This document shows positions 1 through 12,399 of a stretch of 64,000 bases of DNA, piece by piece; position 1 is the stretch's first letter; each line of letters starts with the position of its first letter. The stretch covers positions 73,773,501 through 73,837,500 of the forward strand of contig JAZHRO010000013.1 of NCBI GenBank assembly GCA_037157565.1, read 5' to 3'. Source of the stretch: Thalassia testudinum. Lineage: Eukaryota > Streptophyta > Magnoliopsida > Alismatales > Hydrocharitaceae. The position numbers and the translations under genes are program-made. The notes under the pieces were generated by a model, which ran no database searches, was not told where the DNA came from, and worked only from the letters and a program-made list of their open reading frames with translations.

Positions 1-816
1 TTGAAGAAGCTCACACCACCACCACCACGTGCGTCGACTAAAGGTAACAATGGCCCCTCAACGAGGGCACCCCAACAATAGACGAGCAGCATCGGCGAGC
101 GCAACTTCGTGATGCCATGCCAGCAACACCACAACGCAGACGCCACGTCGACAAAGATAATGTAGCACTCAACGTCAGAACGACCACAGTCAAGGGTGAG
201 AAGCAAAGAGTCAATTGACGAGTGCCAATACTATCGAGCGTAGATCAAGAAGAAAAAGGAGACTAGAAGAAAAGAGGGGGGGAGGAGGGGGGGCTGACCA
301 ATGAGGGGAGGCCAATCAAGCCTAAACAACGCTGATTTGGGGGAGAACGAAGGCAGTAAGGCTCAAGGTTGGGGGAGAGCTTTAGCGTCTTTTCCTTTCC
401 AGGAGGTTGCGTGCCTTGAGATTTATAGTTGAGTTAAAATTAACTCCATAATCCATTGATATATAATGTGATTTGGCAATTGGATTTTCCACATTTGATA
501 GCAGATCACCTCAAGGTTGAATTTTTCACCTAGTTCTTATTTTAGTCATGGATTGTGATAAAAATAATCATAACAATGTGAAAAAATTTCTTGAGAGAAA
601 AGGGATTTTAAGATTTGTAATTGTAGAATTAAATTAGGTTCATCAAATTGAAAATTAATACTAACTTCATTATTTATGTTGATAAAAAAAATGAGTATTT
701 CAAAATGAGCATTTTTTTAGTTCCAATAATTGATAGGGTAATAAAATAAACTAATAAACATTTATGATGAAATATATGTAAATACATAATAGGTGGAGAT
801 ATATATATCTTTGTCA

Positions 817-847
<31 letters not shown>

Positions 848-1733
848 CACTGAATGTGTGTAAAAATTCTTTTTCTTAATCCTCTTTTCAATTTTTTTCT
901 TACTTTTAAATTTACCATCGTTGAATTTAACAAAACCAGCTAATGTAATAACAATTGTAAAAATAACATCACTTTTTTTTTACATAAAAAATAATATTTA
1001 AAAATCAATGTCAGGTGCCTACTTTTTAATATTTATAACGACATCTACGTAAAAAGTTCGTTTTTTTAAACTTGACACCCACCACATTTGCATGCATGAT
1101 GTCAGTTAACTCTCAACATCATTTGCTTTCTCCTACTTCACGTGCAATGTTTCAAATAATATGCTATATTATGTGATACTAATCCAACGTCACTCTGTGC
1201 ATGCATCGCCTGTTCATATCCCTTTTCGTCCGTCACTTTTTTCAAAATGTTCCCGAATCCGAATAAATACAACTATTTATAAGAATACTCTTTTACCAAA
1301 TTTGAAATTGACTTTATAAAAGTCCTGGCATGTGCTGATCTGCAGGGTGGATGGAGAGATAAATAATGTATAAATTTTGTAACGATAAAATAAGGAAAAG
1401 TTTACTTTTCTTTACAAGTAAATGTATATTTTTGTCGTGAGTTGGCCTGATCCAGCGGTAAAGAGACTCGGGTGACAGCCCCTTTTGAGAGAGAGGCATG
1501 AAAACGGTTGAATGGTAGGAGGAGTCCTTTGCCGTGGGATCATAGTGCAATCTTATTTAGTAAGGAGAATAAGTTGATGGAATAAATAGAGGAATAGAAA
1601 AATAGTGAAATAAATGATGTAATAAGTAAGTTAGCCTATTTGAATATTAGACGTGTGAAGTGATGTATTAAAGTTATTCCACAAAGAATGATAGAATAAA
1701 TTCCATATATGTTAACTCGTTTCTGTATTAAGT
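1..1733. other. Gene-free flank
   Basis: No coding region is recognisable. The first 420 bases are GC-richer, with CACCAC-type runs near the start and a G/A-rich stretch around 245-300. From about 420 to 1733 the DNA is AT-rich with short open frames only. A run of alternating TA lies at 822-847. Confidence 0.6.
822..847. repeat. (TA)n microsatellite
   Basis: About 13 uninterrupted TA units are seen in AT-rich intergenic DNA. It is an ordinary length-variable simple repeat. Confidence 0.9.
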
Positions 1734-3484
1734 TGTTACGACCCTGTTGTCGAATCCCTACAAGACATAAGACTGGTTCGACTCGATTAATTCTAAGACA
1801 TAATCGTCCAACAAGAAATAACCGAAAAGCAGTAAAGTAAACCACATTCACCATGCTAAGTAACTAACAGTAAAAGAGTACAAGCAGTAAAGGAAATAAA
1901 ATCTGCTAACAGTACATATCACCACCACAACAGTAAAGTAAAACAAAGTACAGAAAAGAAATGGTAACAACAATCTAACTCACTAGCAAAAGGAAGTACA
2001 ACAAAAATAGGAATTACTGCTGGGCTCGACTGGGCCCAGCATCCTCTACAGCCGGTGACTCGGGTTGCTCAACTCCTAGACCTGTAAAGGGGTACGAGTA
2101 AAACGGAGTCAGCGAACGCTGAGTAAAGTGATAACCAACTAACTAAAGTAATAAAGGCTAACAGATAATTTTATCTTTTCCAATTAATTTATTTAGCAAG
2201 TCATTTCTCTTCCCCCATTGGTTTACTTTCAGATCTCTTTCTTGATCTCGTATGTTCCTCGTGGGAACAATCTTGATTGCAGTCCTTTCCGAAGAGTAGA
2301 AGGTACACGTAGTACTCTCCTAGCTGGAAGAGTCCCCCGTGGTAGTCCTGCACCCATTCAACCACCTCGAGGTCACTGTCAAGAGGTAGCGGTGACTACG
2401 GCACGCGTGATAAGTGCATGGGTAGCTACCCCGCACTAACACGCGATCAGTTGTTTCCGCTAGCGAGTACGCCCAAAGTACCGCACAGAATAGTATAGGG
2501 CCTTGCCCTCTCATAACAGGGATCTCGCCCCTCAGAACCAACCAGGGGTCTTGTCCCTCCACAGTCTGCACACTCTCATCTTACTACTCTGGTTTGCCCA
2601 GTGAGCCTAACAAGTCGGTATAGGGTGGTTAGCTGAACTACGAGCCTCGTGAGGTGGCTAGCTCCCTCCCTACACAAGTAGCTCTCTCCAGTACTTTGTA
2701 CGCAAGGGCCACAAAAGTCGGTGTAGAGTGGCTAAACCCACCCCAAGTCTCAACTTGAAGGGTGGCAAGCTCCCCTCTACACTAAAAAGAAACATGTGCT
2801 CCCCTTGATACCACGTACTCAAGGGCCAGCACACTTCCTGTCTACCATTATAGGTTTCCAACCAACCTTAGGAGATTCTACTCCTAATTTCTCATAGGGT
2901 TCATATTCATGTTCACTATGTTCTATACCAGGTTTCATCATTCACATTTCCATTCTCATTATACCCATGTAGCTCGTATTTCCACAATTTAACATATACA
3001 ATAAGTAATGTCACAGGTAACTGTTTAACTAGCACAGGCATTTCATATTCCACAAGCAGCTTGTATTTATTAACAGGCCGTTATTTACAATTCTACTCAT
3101 TCAGTTATGACTGCAATCTCAAAAAAGCATACAAACAATGCAAGTATTTCTCGTCATAGGATTCATGCCACATCCTAGGGTTCTAGTTGTCTAAATTCAC
3201 ACATGCATTCATATTTTATAATTAAAACATGGGGAAACCACTCTACCAGACAATCCGGGAATAGTGGAGCTCAAATGGCAAGCTCACGTGCCTTGGCAAG
3301 CCCCGAACAAGTAATAGATCGAAATCTTATACCAAGAAATATAACACAACAGAATGTTTAGAACAGTATAGAAGGCCTTCTAACATGTAGGGGAACTCGT
3401 AAGGAATCCACATATATCTTGTTTGCGAAAAACGGACCTCAAACGGACCCTAAACGAGTCAAAAACAGGACCGCAGACCTAAAT

Positions 3485-3850
3485 AAGACGTTTGACACAA
3501 GGCCCAGACGTCTTAAAAGTAACCAGAGTCTCACCTCAAGTTCCTGCGTCGACTTCAGACGTCCAGAACCCTTACTTGACCATCTGGACTCAGCTCCAGA
3601 TGTCCGACCTCACCTCCAGTCGTCTGGGAGTGCTTCTGAGTGTCTGGTATGCTATCCAAACATCCGAAACGCGTGGGAGGGCGTGCTCCGTGCCTTCCCG
3701 AAGCTATCCTTGCACGCGACAGACGAATCACCCACTTTTAGCCATATAGATTGGCTTTGCAGTGCGCCCTGCATGGCCGTAACTGCAAGAGGAACGTACC
3801 TTCGCGAAGTTTTGTTTTCTGACGTCCGGTGTCGTTACCAGACGTCTAAC
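3485..3850. repeat. 20-bp-spaced CAGACGTCTG-type array, in LTR copy 1
   Basis: Degenerate copies of the palindrome CAGACGTCTG start near 3485, 3505, 3556, 3576, 3597, 3617, 3637, 3657, 3819 and 3839. The steps are 20 or 21 bp inside each group. The 51-bp jump between 3505 and 3556 is repeated exactly in copy 2 (25196 to 25247). The array lies about 360-730 bp before the TATA-like box at 4215, in what would be U3. Some members, such as 3576 and 3637, match poorly and are placed by phase. A regulatory role is inference. Confidence 0.7.
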
Positions 3851-4214
3851 CCATCTTCTAGAAGACACGCCAAACGTCTGATTCTGGGAAAAACCCAGAA
3901 CCAGACCGACCTCCTGCTCCCTTTGTTGCACGTAGCCGCGACCTCTCCTCCTCGCCTGCAACTCCGGTTGCAGCAAAGTGTCGAGGACGTCTCCGCTGAT
4001 GCACTCCTCCCGCACACGCCGCTCCGACTGTGCTCCTTCGGCGAGGTCCCACGAGCTCGCGAGCTCAAGCTCTTCCTCCTCTCTTCACACTGCCTCTCCT
4101 CCTCGTCGCTCGCTCTCGCATCCTCTCTCACGCTCGCCCCTCTCGCTGCATTGGAGAGGAAGAAGGAATATGGTGGCAGTGGAGTGGAGAAGAGAGGAAG
4201 GGGGGAAGAGGATC

Positions 4215-4222
4215 TTATAAAG
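4215..4222 (+). promoter_or_regulatory. TATA-like box of LTR copy 1
   Basis: TTATAAAG lies in G/A-rich DNA downstream of the 20-bp-spaced palindrome array, which suits an LTR promoter. Copy 2 shows no clear equivalent. Confidence 0.35.
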
Positions 4223-4310
4223 AGGGTGTGACTAGGGTTCTGGTGGAGGAGAGAAGAGAGAGAGAAAAGAGTGCGTACAAAATTTTCAAATTCCAGATGT
4301 CTGACTGATA

Positions 4311-4917
4311 GTCTAGACATCTTAAAAGACTTAGAATAGAACGGATCTTTACATAAGTAATGTGTTAAACAATTAACATGCAAAACAAATAAGACCTCAA
4401 AGTATTGGTTGAATTTCAATCCAGATAAATATTCTTTGATGTATTCTCTCCCCTCTGCACGCTATCAAAAATAATAATAATAATAATAAGTCAAAATACA
4501 CGATGCTCGACGGTGTCCACACGAAAAAAAAAAAAAAGTCAAAACACATAAAATATAATGACAATGACAAACAACTTAATAGACTTAACCACAAAAATTT
4601 TTATTGGTGAATAGAAGCGCGTAACCGTTGGCTGACAAGTCAGACCCTGAAATCTGGAAAGGCGGAAGAAGTAGAAGGAGAAGAAGAGGAAGAAGAAGAA
4701 GAAGGGGTCTCTGTTGGCGGACAACAACGCGCAGAGTTCCCAACGCCCTCCGTTCTTACGTATGGTGCTCCCTCCCTCCCTCCCTCTCAGTCAACTCAAC
4801 TCCCCGCGCGCGCGTTGGTGGACTCCGTTAGGGCGGCATTGTCGTCCAACGAACCAAGTCGTCTCGTCCCCACTCCTCGCCTCATCTCCTCCACTCTTTC
4901 TCCTTCTCCTCCTCTTC
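4311..4917. other. Upstream region of the SNARE gene
   Basis: About 600 bases separate the LTR repeat from the likely leader exon. They contain an (AAT)n run near 4471-4488, a poly(A) run near 4525-4537, and a GAA/AGA-rich stretch at 4655-4707 followed by a CTCC-rich stretch at 4767-4790. No gene is recognised. The core promoter should lie at the 3' end of this stretch. Confidence 0.4.
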
Positions 4918-5007
4918 TTTATTAATAAATCCCTCACCTCCCCCCGCACCTCTTCCTCCTTTGCGCCGTCGCTCCCCACTTCTCGATCTCCGCTTAATTC
5001 CCCACCG
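4918..5007 (+). promoter_or_regulatory. Probable promoter and non-coding leader exon of the SNARE gene
   Basis: A TATA-like TTTATTAATAAAT at 4918-4930 is followed by pyrimidine-rich DNA and then a strong donor, CCCACCG followed by GTGAGT, with the exon ending at 5007. This fits a short first exon made entirely of 5' leader. The transcription start is not visible from sequence alone. Full-length cDNA would settle it. Confidence 0.45.
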
Positions 5008-6997
5008 GTGAGTTGCTCCTCCTCCTCCTCCTCCACCTTCTTCCGCTCTTCCTCGTATAGATCCTTCTCGACGTGTGGTTGTTCGAAGTCGTTGTATCAT
5101 TTGTATGCGAGGAGATTGCTCTTCCGGGAAGATCCGAGGTTTGCTCGATCTGAAGAACTATGTCTGTGTTCCGTACTCGCCTGTGGTTGGGGATTTATTG
5201 ATTATTTCATTTTGTTTTCCTTGTTATGGAGTTTTAAGTTTGGATTTGCGGGAATCTTACGCGCTGTCGTTTCGGTGAAGAATCGGCTACGATGTTTGGA
5301 TTTCGGTGGAGTCGGATCGGGGGACGAGCTTTGAAGTAGTCCTGATGACATTGGGAGAGCAAAAAATTTAGTTGGGTGGAATAGGAGAATTATCCAGGCA
5401 GGACATGGATAGGGGAATAAAGAAACGGGAATAGAATTGAGGAATAGGAAGATATTCTGGGTTAAGTCGCGTTTTTGTTTTTTTTGGTTAATCGGTCACC
5501 CACTATTGAGAAGGAAAAAAAATATTTGGGATCGTATTAAAGAATAAGTTGTAATGGTTACTCATATGCTGATGAAAAATGATATTTGTAGCATAATAGA
5601 GTATATGCTGTATGGGTTGTCAGAGAGTGTATTAATGCAATCTGCATGACACCATGGAATTCCACCTCCCAAGGATAGAGATGACCAAGTCTGGTTTAAA
5701 TTTAGTCCCAGTGGGACAAGAGGTAAGGGGATTCAGTCCCTCTACGAAATGGGACCTTAGGAATTAGGTTGTCAACGCATTTGTCCTTTTTCTCTTTGTT
5801 TTAAAAGATGAATTTTGGTTAGGTTGCATGTTGTATGAGAAGGTCTAGATAGGAAAAGCTCGCCGTTAGAGGATGGAAAGCTAATTCAGAGTTAGAGGGG
5901 AATCATATAGAAAAAAAAAAAAGATACTTTTCCCGTCAAAAAAGAAAAAAGAAACTTTGTTTCGTGGCACTTGTTTGCATCTATTACAACCTATTCTTGA
6001 TACGATAGATTCTCGAAGTGTTTTTTTTTTTTTTTGGTTTTAAATACTATAGAAAGGAGTCGGTGGCTACTAGAAACCGTCCTTACATATTGGTAATGAA
6101 AGAAACCATACCATAGTCTCTTATAACACGCATTTGCTCTAAGCAAGCAGATAAAGTGAGAAGTGTGGATGTAAGCACTCTTTGGATGATCTCTTCCATT
6201 CTGGAATATGGCTGTAATCATTTAATTGCCCAATTTCGGGTATTGTAACCGTAATGAACTCTTTTAAAAAGAAGTGTCAACCTCTACTTTCATTTTCTCC
6301 AAGATAAGCACAAAAAAAAGGGTTCCTTTTGATTTGCATTTCAACAAGAAGGGAATGACACGATATCCAAAGGGTAGCTAACATCATAAAACGGAAAAAA
6401 GAACAAAATCAGCAAAATGGTAGTGTGACAAACATACAAGAAGAAATAAAGTGAACAAAGAGGAATCCTTTGAAATTATTCACCTATTTTGGTTGAACAT
6501 TCAGGAGTGCTTTTTTGTCTGCATTTGCTGATGTATTGGTTGTCCAAGTTTAGCCATTAGATAGCCATGCTTTTGGCTCTCAAAGTTATTTTCTTGTGAT
6601 AATGCTGAATAACATTTTTATCTAGGATGTTCCAGAATTATTCTTGAATGCCCCTGGACTATTTGCACTTCTTGCTTAATTTATACATGTTTAGTGGTCC
6701 CAGCCTATTTATTGGGACAAAGCTGCCACTACAAATTGGTGTTAATAACCTGGTTATTGGGATGTGGAGGGTAGAAGAGATGAGTCAGTGCCTTGAATAA
6801 TCATCATCTATTTCTACTTTCAGAATATTTAGTTTCTCAAATTATTTGTTCATTTCACGTGTTCTTGACACCTTCCGTTTGTAAACCTCTTTAAAAGTAT
6901 TAGGCTTTACTAGATGTGTTCATCATGGGTGTTTAACTAGTTCTCACTTTTTTTATTCTGTACAAGTTCTTATCTTGCTTATTGTTTCTTTATCCAG
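5008..6997 (+). other. Leader intron of the SNARE gene (about 1990 bp)
   Basis: The GTGAGT donor at 5008 and TTTATCCAG acceptor ending at 6997 flank T-rich DNA without coding potential. The acceptor lies 73 bases before the start codon at 7071. Long introns in the 5' leader are common in highly expressed plant genes and can raise expression. That role is inferred here. Confidence 0.55.
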
Positions 6998-7070
6998 GTA
7001 CCATCTTTAAAGGTACAGGCACATCTGGCCTTCTGCAATTCTCTTTCAGACTTATCATTCCCTGGTGAAC

Positions 7071-10027
7071 ATGTTTCACTTTCGGGGTAGACACAGAACT
7101 GAGAAGAATTCGAAACCACATATCGTTGATCCTGAGTTGCATGGGAAAAATCCATTTGGTTCTGATTCCGATTCTGATTTGAAACCAGAACATAACAGAG
7201 CTTTATCTGAACCTACAGTGGTGAAGAGAAATCCAAAGACCTCAACTTATGTAGAAGATGACAATATGGGCTACTCTTCACCTGAACATCATTCTTCTTA
7301 TGCTGCAAGAAACAGATACAAGAATGACTTCCGTGATTCCGGGGGTTTCGAGAATCAGAGCGTGCAAGAGCTAGAGAACTATGCTGTTTACAAGGCTGAA
7401 GAAACTACTGCATCAGTAAACAACTGCCTGAAAATTGCCGAAGATATCAGAGAAGATGCTACCAAGACTATGAGCACATTGTCTCAGCAGGGTGAACAGA
7501 TCACAAGGACTCATTATACTGCTGTCACCATTGACCAGGACCTTAGTCGGGTATAGTTTTCACTTTGCTAGCTCTTTTTGCCATTCAATGAGAATATAAA
7601 GGTTTTGCAGAAAAATGTGGAGAGATTCATGAAAAAATTTAAACCTTATTCTTGTGGATCTTGCATGAGAGATGATAATATCTATCAATCTTTTATCAAA
7701 TAAAGAAATCGATCATTTGATTCTTAGAAGAACCTAAGAAGTTTGTGCAGCTGCTGCTTTCTGAAATTAGGTTAGAATTTAGATGGGAAATTTCACAATA
7801 GGGCCACGATGCTCATTACTAAACTTCTGGAAAAAAGATGGAATAGAACCAAGGTAAAAGCAATCAGATATCTTCGTCTGAAAGAAGCAAAGCTACTTGA
7901 GGGCAGTAGCTTTCTTCAAATAAAAAATGGGGTTACATCACTCAGTCAATCAGATATGTCATTTTTTTCCCCTCAAGAGAATTGGATATTTAGTAGCCAG
8001 CCATATTATATAGGTGGAAGATGCTTCTGAATGTACTTGTCAATGATTGTTAACTTAAGGATCACCTATATTAAGCTACTTAACATTACAACAAACAATT
8101 AGAAATGAAACATGCCTGATTAGTGAAATGCATATCACTTAAGGTTTAAGACATTATTCGATAGATGATTGAGATTGTATAAATGGGATTTTCTAAGTAC
8201 ATGGCCAAGCTATACTAGTTTAGCAATAACTGCCTTTTCATGTTATTGGATTATCAATAATATTTCTGAGCTACCATATGAGAAAAGACTAGTCCGCTTT
8301 CTCCTAAGAGAAAATTATGATCTTCGAATGGTATTTATTTCAGGGTGAGAAACTTTTAGGAAGCTTGGGTGGAATGTTTTCCAAGACATGGAAACCAAAG
8401 AAGGACCCTGTAAAGGGACCTGTTCTTATAGAAGGTAACTTTACCACTTGTGGTATTAGGATCAACTTTTTGTTTTATCTTGTGTTTGATTTGGTAAGTC
8501 AATTATTGCAGATAATGACTTTAAACAGAAGGGAAGTCACTTGGAACAAAGAGAAAAATTTGGCCTTTCTTCCAACAATCCTAGGGGACATTTGAGCTCT
8601 CACAAGTCTGCAGAACCAACTTCTGCAATGGAGAAAGTTCAGGTTTGTTGTTGCTTTTTTTTTTTGTAGATTTTTTTTTCCTGAAAAGCAGATAACGATC
8701 TTCCTTTAAATTGCTTGCAAACAGCCAATCTGCGATTTAAGTACTTTGTGTTTGAGCAAACCTGTATGTTAATGGCATTGGGTCCCTGTAATAGGTTGAG
8801 AAGGCAAAGCAGGATGATGGCCTTTCAGAGATAAGTGGTGTCTTGAGCCAGTTGAAGGACATGGCTATCGACATGGGTTCTGAGATAGATAGGTTAGTGG
8901 CACTTCAGTTTTTGTTCATCTTGTTGTTAGTTATTGATCCTTAATTTGCATATTGAAATAGTTTCCTTTCAACAAGATGGATCTTGCTTCCTTTTTTTTT
9001 TTTGTTTGAGTGAATGGGTCTCTCTTCTTCTTGGGGCCTGTTTTTGAAATGTTGGCCTTCAAATTTTATATTTTTATCATCGTATGTGTATGAACAGAAG
9101 CGAGGGAGCCAGAGATTGCCCATTTTTTGTGCCTATCATTGAAATTATAAGATAAATTTCATTTTCTGGGTAAATTAAAAAGAACTCCCCAACTAAAGGG
9201 TCAATAACAAAATTGTCTCTAGCTCTTTGAGTTTTTCATCTTAGTCCTTCAGTATTGTGAAGAGAATTTCTATTTACTGGAAATTACTAAAGGGTCAAGC
9301 CTGAGGCTGAACTAGTCAGCAGCTTTTGATCTTGAGCACTTCGTTTCTATCTATCAAAGTTAGCATCCATCTTTCCCAGCCCCTGTAATGTCTTGTCTTC
9401 ACATTCAAAGTTCAAGGAAAGTTTTTAATCACCAAGTGCTATACCTGGAAATTCTGAAATGTGGAAATCTCATATTTTTGTTTGGAATCTCATTCATAAT
9501 TATTAGGCAGTGACGGTAGATGGTATCTTCCAGTTCTTACATGGTGGTGTTGGAATTGATGTGTTATCATAAGCAATCATATATGTTTAAATTAGTCAAG
9601 ACTTTGCTAATGTTCTCATGTGCCTTAAAACCAACTGTAAACATTATTTGGGAAAAAAGGAAAATTAATTGTAAATTGATCTTGGAGAAAGGAATCATGG
9701 GCCTCTCTTCATGGTCCTACCAAGTATACAAGGAATTTCGTTAGAACATATTTATTGTCTCTCTGGGTCGTAGAAATACACAATTTTTTCTGAAATATTC
9801 CTCAAAACACAAACTTTGTGCAAACTATTGCTTTACCTTCTTTCAATTAATAAAGAAAATGCATTTATTTTATACTAAATAGCATTCATCTGTGCACTTC
9901 ATCACGTATGGATTTATGTTCAAACAGGCAGAATGTGGCTCTGGATTACCTCGATCAAGATACTGAGAGGCTTGATGGCAGAATCAAAGGGGCAACACGA
10001 CGCGGGAGGCAGATCCTTGGGAAATAG
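7071..10027 (+). CDS. SNAP33: SNAP25-type SNARE protein (SNAP33-like), five coding exons
   Basis: Coding exons are 7071-7550, 8344-8434, 8512-8642, 8795-8892 and 9928-10027 (900 nt, 299 residues plus stop). All junctions are GT-AG, and length and frame match plant SNAP33 (about 300 residues). The protein has a disordered N-terminal third with an NPFGSDSDSD stretch, then a Qb SNARE helix at about residues 95-160 (ENQSVQELENYAVYKAEET; central-layer Gln143), the conserved GEKLLGSLGGMFSKTWKPKK block at 161-180, a linker, and a Qc SNARE helix at about 232-297 (KQDDGLSE; central-layer Gln268), ending RRGRQILGK. No cysteine cluster for palmitoylation is present, as is usual for plant members. Known relatives supply two helices to plasma-membrane and cell-plate SNARE bundles with syntaxins and VAMP72 proteins, acting in secretion, cytokinesis and defence. 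I chose ATG 7071 because it opens directly onto the family's MF- start; an in-frame GTG lies two codons upstream. Confidence 0.93.
8893..9927 (+). other. Last intron of the SNARE gene (1035 bp)
   Basis: The GTTAGT donor and AAACAG acceptor bracket T-rich DNA. It splits an Arg codon just before the Qc central-layer Gln. No nested gene is recognised inside. Confidence 0.85.
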
Positions 10028-11300
10028 AACATCTACTTTTAGACTGCTGTATGAACTCCAAATAAGGATTTCACTTTTTTCCATTAAATGGCATACATAT
10101 TTTGAAATTCTTTATACTGGGGCATGTTACTTTCTTCTTGAAAATAGCTCTTCAATGATACTGCTCGTATGTTATTTCCAAAATATCGGTCATATTTTAT
10201 TTTTGGACGTAAAGTCATTTTTTTGGATGCCTAGATTGAAATTGGTATTCGTATTCAGCAAAGTCAAATGCTGATCCGCTTTCAGAAAAGAGCCTTGATT
10301 ATTCACTCCCAAATGCGCATCAAATCAAATTCCATTCTTTTCCTTCACACTTGTCCCGGAGTTTGAGGCCTAGTTTGATTGAGGAAAGGAGATTTAACTC
10401 TTACTTAATCCTTATCTAATAATTCAAATTTGATCGTTTTAACACATACTTGTGTAACACCAACAACACAGATATATTTAACATCAATTTTCACTTATGT
10501 ATCAATTGCATGTCCAATATATCTCATATTTTATATTTCTAATAACACCATCAAATAAAAATTATAAAGATTAATATCATAATTTAATACTAATTTAAGA
10601 AAATATAAATTAATTTTAATATCACTTCAAGTAAATATAATTACAAAATAATATCAATTTTATATTTTTTAATATTATTTTCTTAACTTACCAAGTAAGT
10701 TACCTCTAAAAGTATCATGCAAAATCAGTGTCGGACTTGGCGGGAAATTAGAAATCAGGTAAAATGTCCAATGGTCATCTCTCTTCGCAGAGTACGAACC
10801 CCACCTACCCTGCTTTGCTTGGCACCGTCGACACCTTTATCCATTACTCACTAACTATAATTAAGGAATATCCAGCTTCCTCCAAAAGAATCACCCTGAC
10901 GCCCATGTAATTGCCTCGAGTGCAATGGAGGCGTTTTGTCATTCATTAGCATGTTCTCTATCTATCCATGTTAACATCGATCTCTTGTCCTGTGAAATGT
11001 ATATCAACAAATCGTCGATAAGCAGAAAGTGAGTAGTCTAGTACATATGGGTAGAGAATAGTTAAACATGCTGCATTTAAAAATAAAATGCCATTCAGTT
11101 GAATTGCACCTATAACCATGTATATCATGTCTTAGACATAAAACAGACGTCTACGACTTGAAAAGTTTGTTTCTACACCTTTTGTAAGGAGATATTTACA
11201 CCCATGCTTGTACTGTATGGTGGTGTCCTACCAGAGCAATTCAACCTCCACTGTTTCCTTCCACATCTCTTGTAACCTGCTGCTCAACAGCTTCTCAAAC
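10028..11300. other. 3' end of the SNARE gene and AT-rich spacer
   Basis: The 3' untranslated region begins at 10028; its end is not defined. From about 10370 to 10700 the DNA is very AT-rich, with TAATATCA/AATTTAATA-type words repeated loosely. No coding region is seen. Confidence 0.45.
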
Positions 11301-12300
11301 AATGTTTAAGGCATCTGTTTAACTCGCACATCACGAGCAAAACTTGCAAAAGCCGCATCAAATAATGTTCAACGGGCTAGCTCCTTTTAACTCGCAAACT
11401 CACGAGAAACTCGCAAAGGCTGCACGTCAGCCCCGAACCGACCGAAGAATAGAAACTTGGGAAAATATACCACATCAATGTACATGTCCAAAAGGTGTAA
11501 CAATTATAGCTTCCAGTCTAATCCAATCATTATAAAAGAAAACTCCGCATCTTATACAAGAGAGACGTTAGATATCCTGGTAAAGAAACAAAGTCCACAG
11601 GATCACCATTTTTGTTAGAAATGCTAAAGGGAATAATTGGTGCCCTCCCACATATGCACGGCCACAAAGGGCCTCCGATGCCAAGAACCTGCATGCATAA
11701 AGATCATAAATTTAAAACCATATGAGAACTCCCAGCTAATCAGTCTACCACAAAGCAATCCTCCGTAGAAACAAGCAACCAACCTGCTCCACCTAATACA
11801 ACCAACCAAGGCAAATTGAGACCTTCAGCTAGTGGCACAACTGTGATGGTGTGAAATAAGCATAAGTTGAGAACACGAACGAAAAGAGAAGGGAATTTTT
11901 CCATATATGTACCTACAGGCATTTGATATTACCCATGCCCCATAATTTATCATCTTTACACAGATGCCTTCATTTATGCCCCTCCATCAGTGTGTGATTG
12001 AAATTGAGAATATATAGGACAATTCTGGTCATCTTTGGACCGTATTTAGGAGCAGGATTCGGACTGATAGCTTGGATTGGATCAAGGGTACTGCAGTCTT
12101 GTGGTCTATTTGGCTGCAACACAAAAGAGTGGTATTTTGGGGAGAGAGCATGGGTCAAAAATGTTGTAAGGGATGTATTCTCTTTATTTACCTTTGGTCT
12201 CAAAACTTGTATTTACATGGATTGGAGCAATGAAGCTGATGGTTACCGATACGTTTCAAAATAATAATAATTGTGAGAGTTGGCGCAGACTTAGAGGCTT
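11301..12300. other. Unassigned stretch with short open frames
   Basis: Open frames of 60-90 codons occur on both strands (for example 11740-11922 and 11970-12203 minus, 11998-12264 plus). None matches a family I recognise, and none begins and ends in a convincing exon pattern. A relic gene or repeat fragment is possible. Confidence 0.3.
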
Positions 12301-12323
12301 CGTTGGAATGTTTGGCACACGCA

Positions 12324-12360
12324 GAACAGTCCACGCGTGGACTGTTCACGGGTGAACAGT
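12324..12360. repeat. Two overlapping perfect palindromes
   Basis: 12324-12347 is a perfect 24-bp palindrome (half-site GAACAGTCCACG). Its right side, ACTGTTCAC at 12341-12349, is also the left arm of a second hairpin whose right arm GTGAACAGT ends at 12360, with a 2-base loop. The two folds share bases and cannot form together. Ends of non-autonomous DNA transposons often look like this, but no partner end was found. Confidence 0.75.
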
Positions 12361-12399
12361 GAGACAGGGAGAGAGATGGTGGTAGAGAGAAAAGAGGAG

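Larger units (their letters stand above)
1734..4310 (+). mobile_element. Gypsy-like LTR repeat, copy 1 (3' end missing or diverged)
   Basis: The stretch starts TGTTACGACC and is collinear with 23346-26444. Shared blocks include a GGGCCCAGC segment followed by CAGCCGGTG (near 2035-2056 and 23704-23728), a GTAGCGGTGACTACGGCACG segment (near 2387-2406 and 24066-24085), and a GTTTGCCCAGTGAGCCTAAC segment (near 2592 and 24230). The opening resembles the TGTCACGACCC starts of plant Ty3/gypsy chromovirus LTRs, which is a family analogy and not a search result. A TATA-like TTATAAAG sits at 4215. No matching 3' end and no primer-binding site follow, so this is a solo or truncated LTR. Open frames inside it, the longest at 3419-4231, show no retroelement domain. 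Confidence 0.6.

Noticed and set aside
1441..1530. A second tRNA-derived SINE
   Set aside because: A box-A-like word is present, but no convincing box B, tail or target duplication was found.
3419..4231. 270-codon open frame on the plus strand
   Set aside because: It lies in the gypsy-like LTR repeat, begins at TTG, has no domain, and its first half is made of the 20-bp-spaced palindrome array.
11998..12264. 88-codon hydrophobic plus-strand frame
   Set aside because: Glycine- and leucine-rich but without a family match, a convincing start or neighbouring exons; the opposite strand is equally open.
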